This document shows positions 5,420-5,437 of a DNA stretch of 5,437 bases, one piece after another. The position numbers and the translations under genes were made by a program. How positions within the stretch are numbered: the first letter of the stretch is position 1; each line of letters begins with the position of its first letter. Source of the DNA: Sphingopyxis sp. (GTDB taxonomy: Bacteria > Pseudomonadota > Alphaproteobacteria > Sphingomonadales > Sphingomonadaceae); contig JACEST010000142.1 in assembly GCA_013911715.1 (NCBI GenBank), forward strand, positions 1 through 5,437. Direction: 5' to 3'. The notes under the pieces are model-generated. The model did no database searches, had not been told where the DNA came from, and worked only from the letters and a program-made list of their open reading frames with translations.

Positions 5420-5437
5420 GTGAAGACGTCGCCGTTC
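5356..5437. repeat. Perfect 38-bp inverted repeat at the window end, probable fold-back artefact
   Basis: The left arm (5356-5393) and right arm (5400-5437) are exact reverse complements around the 6-base loop ATATTG, and the right arm ends on the last base of the window. The left arm encodes conserved ATP-grasp sequence in frame; the right arm merely mirrors it and introduces a stop. It lacks a T-tract, so it is not a terminator. The geometry is typical of chimeric fold-back reads or a contig end. Confidence 0.85.

Noticed and set aside
5356..5437. Terminal hairpin as a Rho-independent terminator of a short ligase gene
   Set aside because: It has no T-tract, the left arm encodes conserved family sequence, and the right arm is only its mirror ending at the window edge.

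Overview
The window looks like chromosomal DNA of a GC-rich alphaproteobacterium, most likely a sphingomonad (Sphingomonas, Sphingopyxis or a relative). This rests on codon usage, the ECF sigma/anti-sigma architecture and the types of outer-membrane protein present. The taxonomic call is an inference. No rRNA, tRNA, CRISPR array, insertion sequence or prophage gene was seen.

Layout from left to right. (1) Positions 1-438, minus strand: the N-terminal part of an exported, extremely Asp/Gly-rich repeat protein that runs off the left edge. (2) Positions 439-591: a divergent control region. (3) Positions 592-1892, plus strand: an ECF sigma factor and its membrane anti-sigma factor, overlapping by 4 bases (ATGA). 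(4) Positions 1903-1948: a strong bidirectional terminator between converging genes. (5) Positions 1961-3025, minus strand: a porin-like outer-membrane protein. (6) Positions 3026-3335: a second divergent control region with a long porin leader. (7) Positions 3336 to the end, plus strand: a tightly packed operon of an outer-membrane beta-barrel protein, a seven-helix inner-membrane protein of the type usually fused to an inactive transglutaminase domain, and the start of a RimK-related ATP-grasp ligase (alpha-L-glutamate ligase-like).

The main observation is that both divergent control regions carry the same bipartite promoter back to back: GGAATA(A/T), then CGT(T/A), with exactly 17 bases between GGAAT and CGT(T/A). 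All four transcription units in the window have one. Other GGAAT occurrences I found inside genes lack the partner box at that distance. The simplest reading is one ECF sigma regulon: the sigma factor controls its own operon, the Asp-rich secreted protein, the porin, and the barrel/7TM/ATP-grasp operon. Together these form an envelope-stress or envelope-modification module spanning cytoplasm (ligase), inner membrane (anti-sigma, 7TM), periplasm or surface (Asp-rich protein) and outer membrane (porin, barrel). The ligase's substrate is unknown.

The last 82 bases form a perfect 38-bp inverted repeat around a 6-base loop ending exactly at the window edge. It replaces the expected continuation of the ATP-grasp gene with its own reverse complement and creates a stop codon. 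It is most likely a fold-back assembly or read artefact, so the ligase should be treated as 3'-partial rather than naturally truncated.
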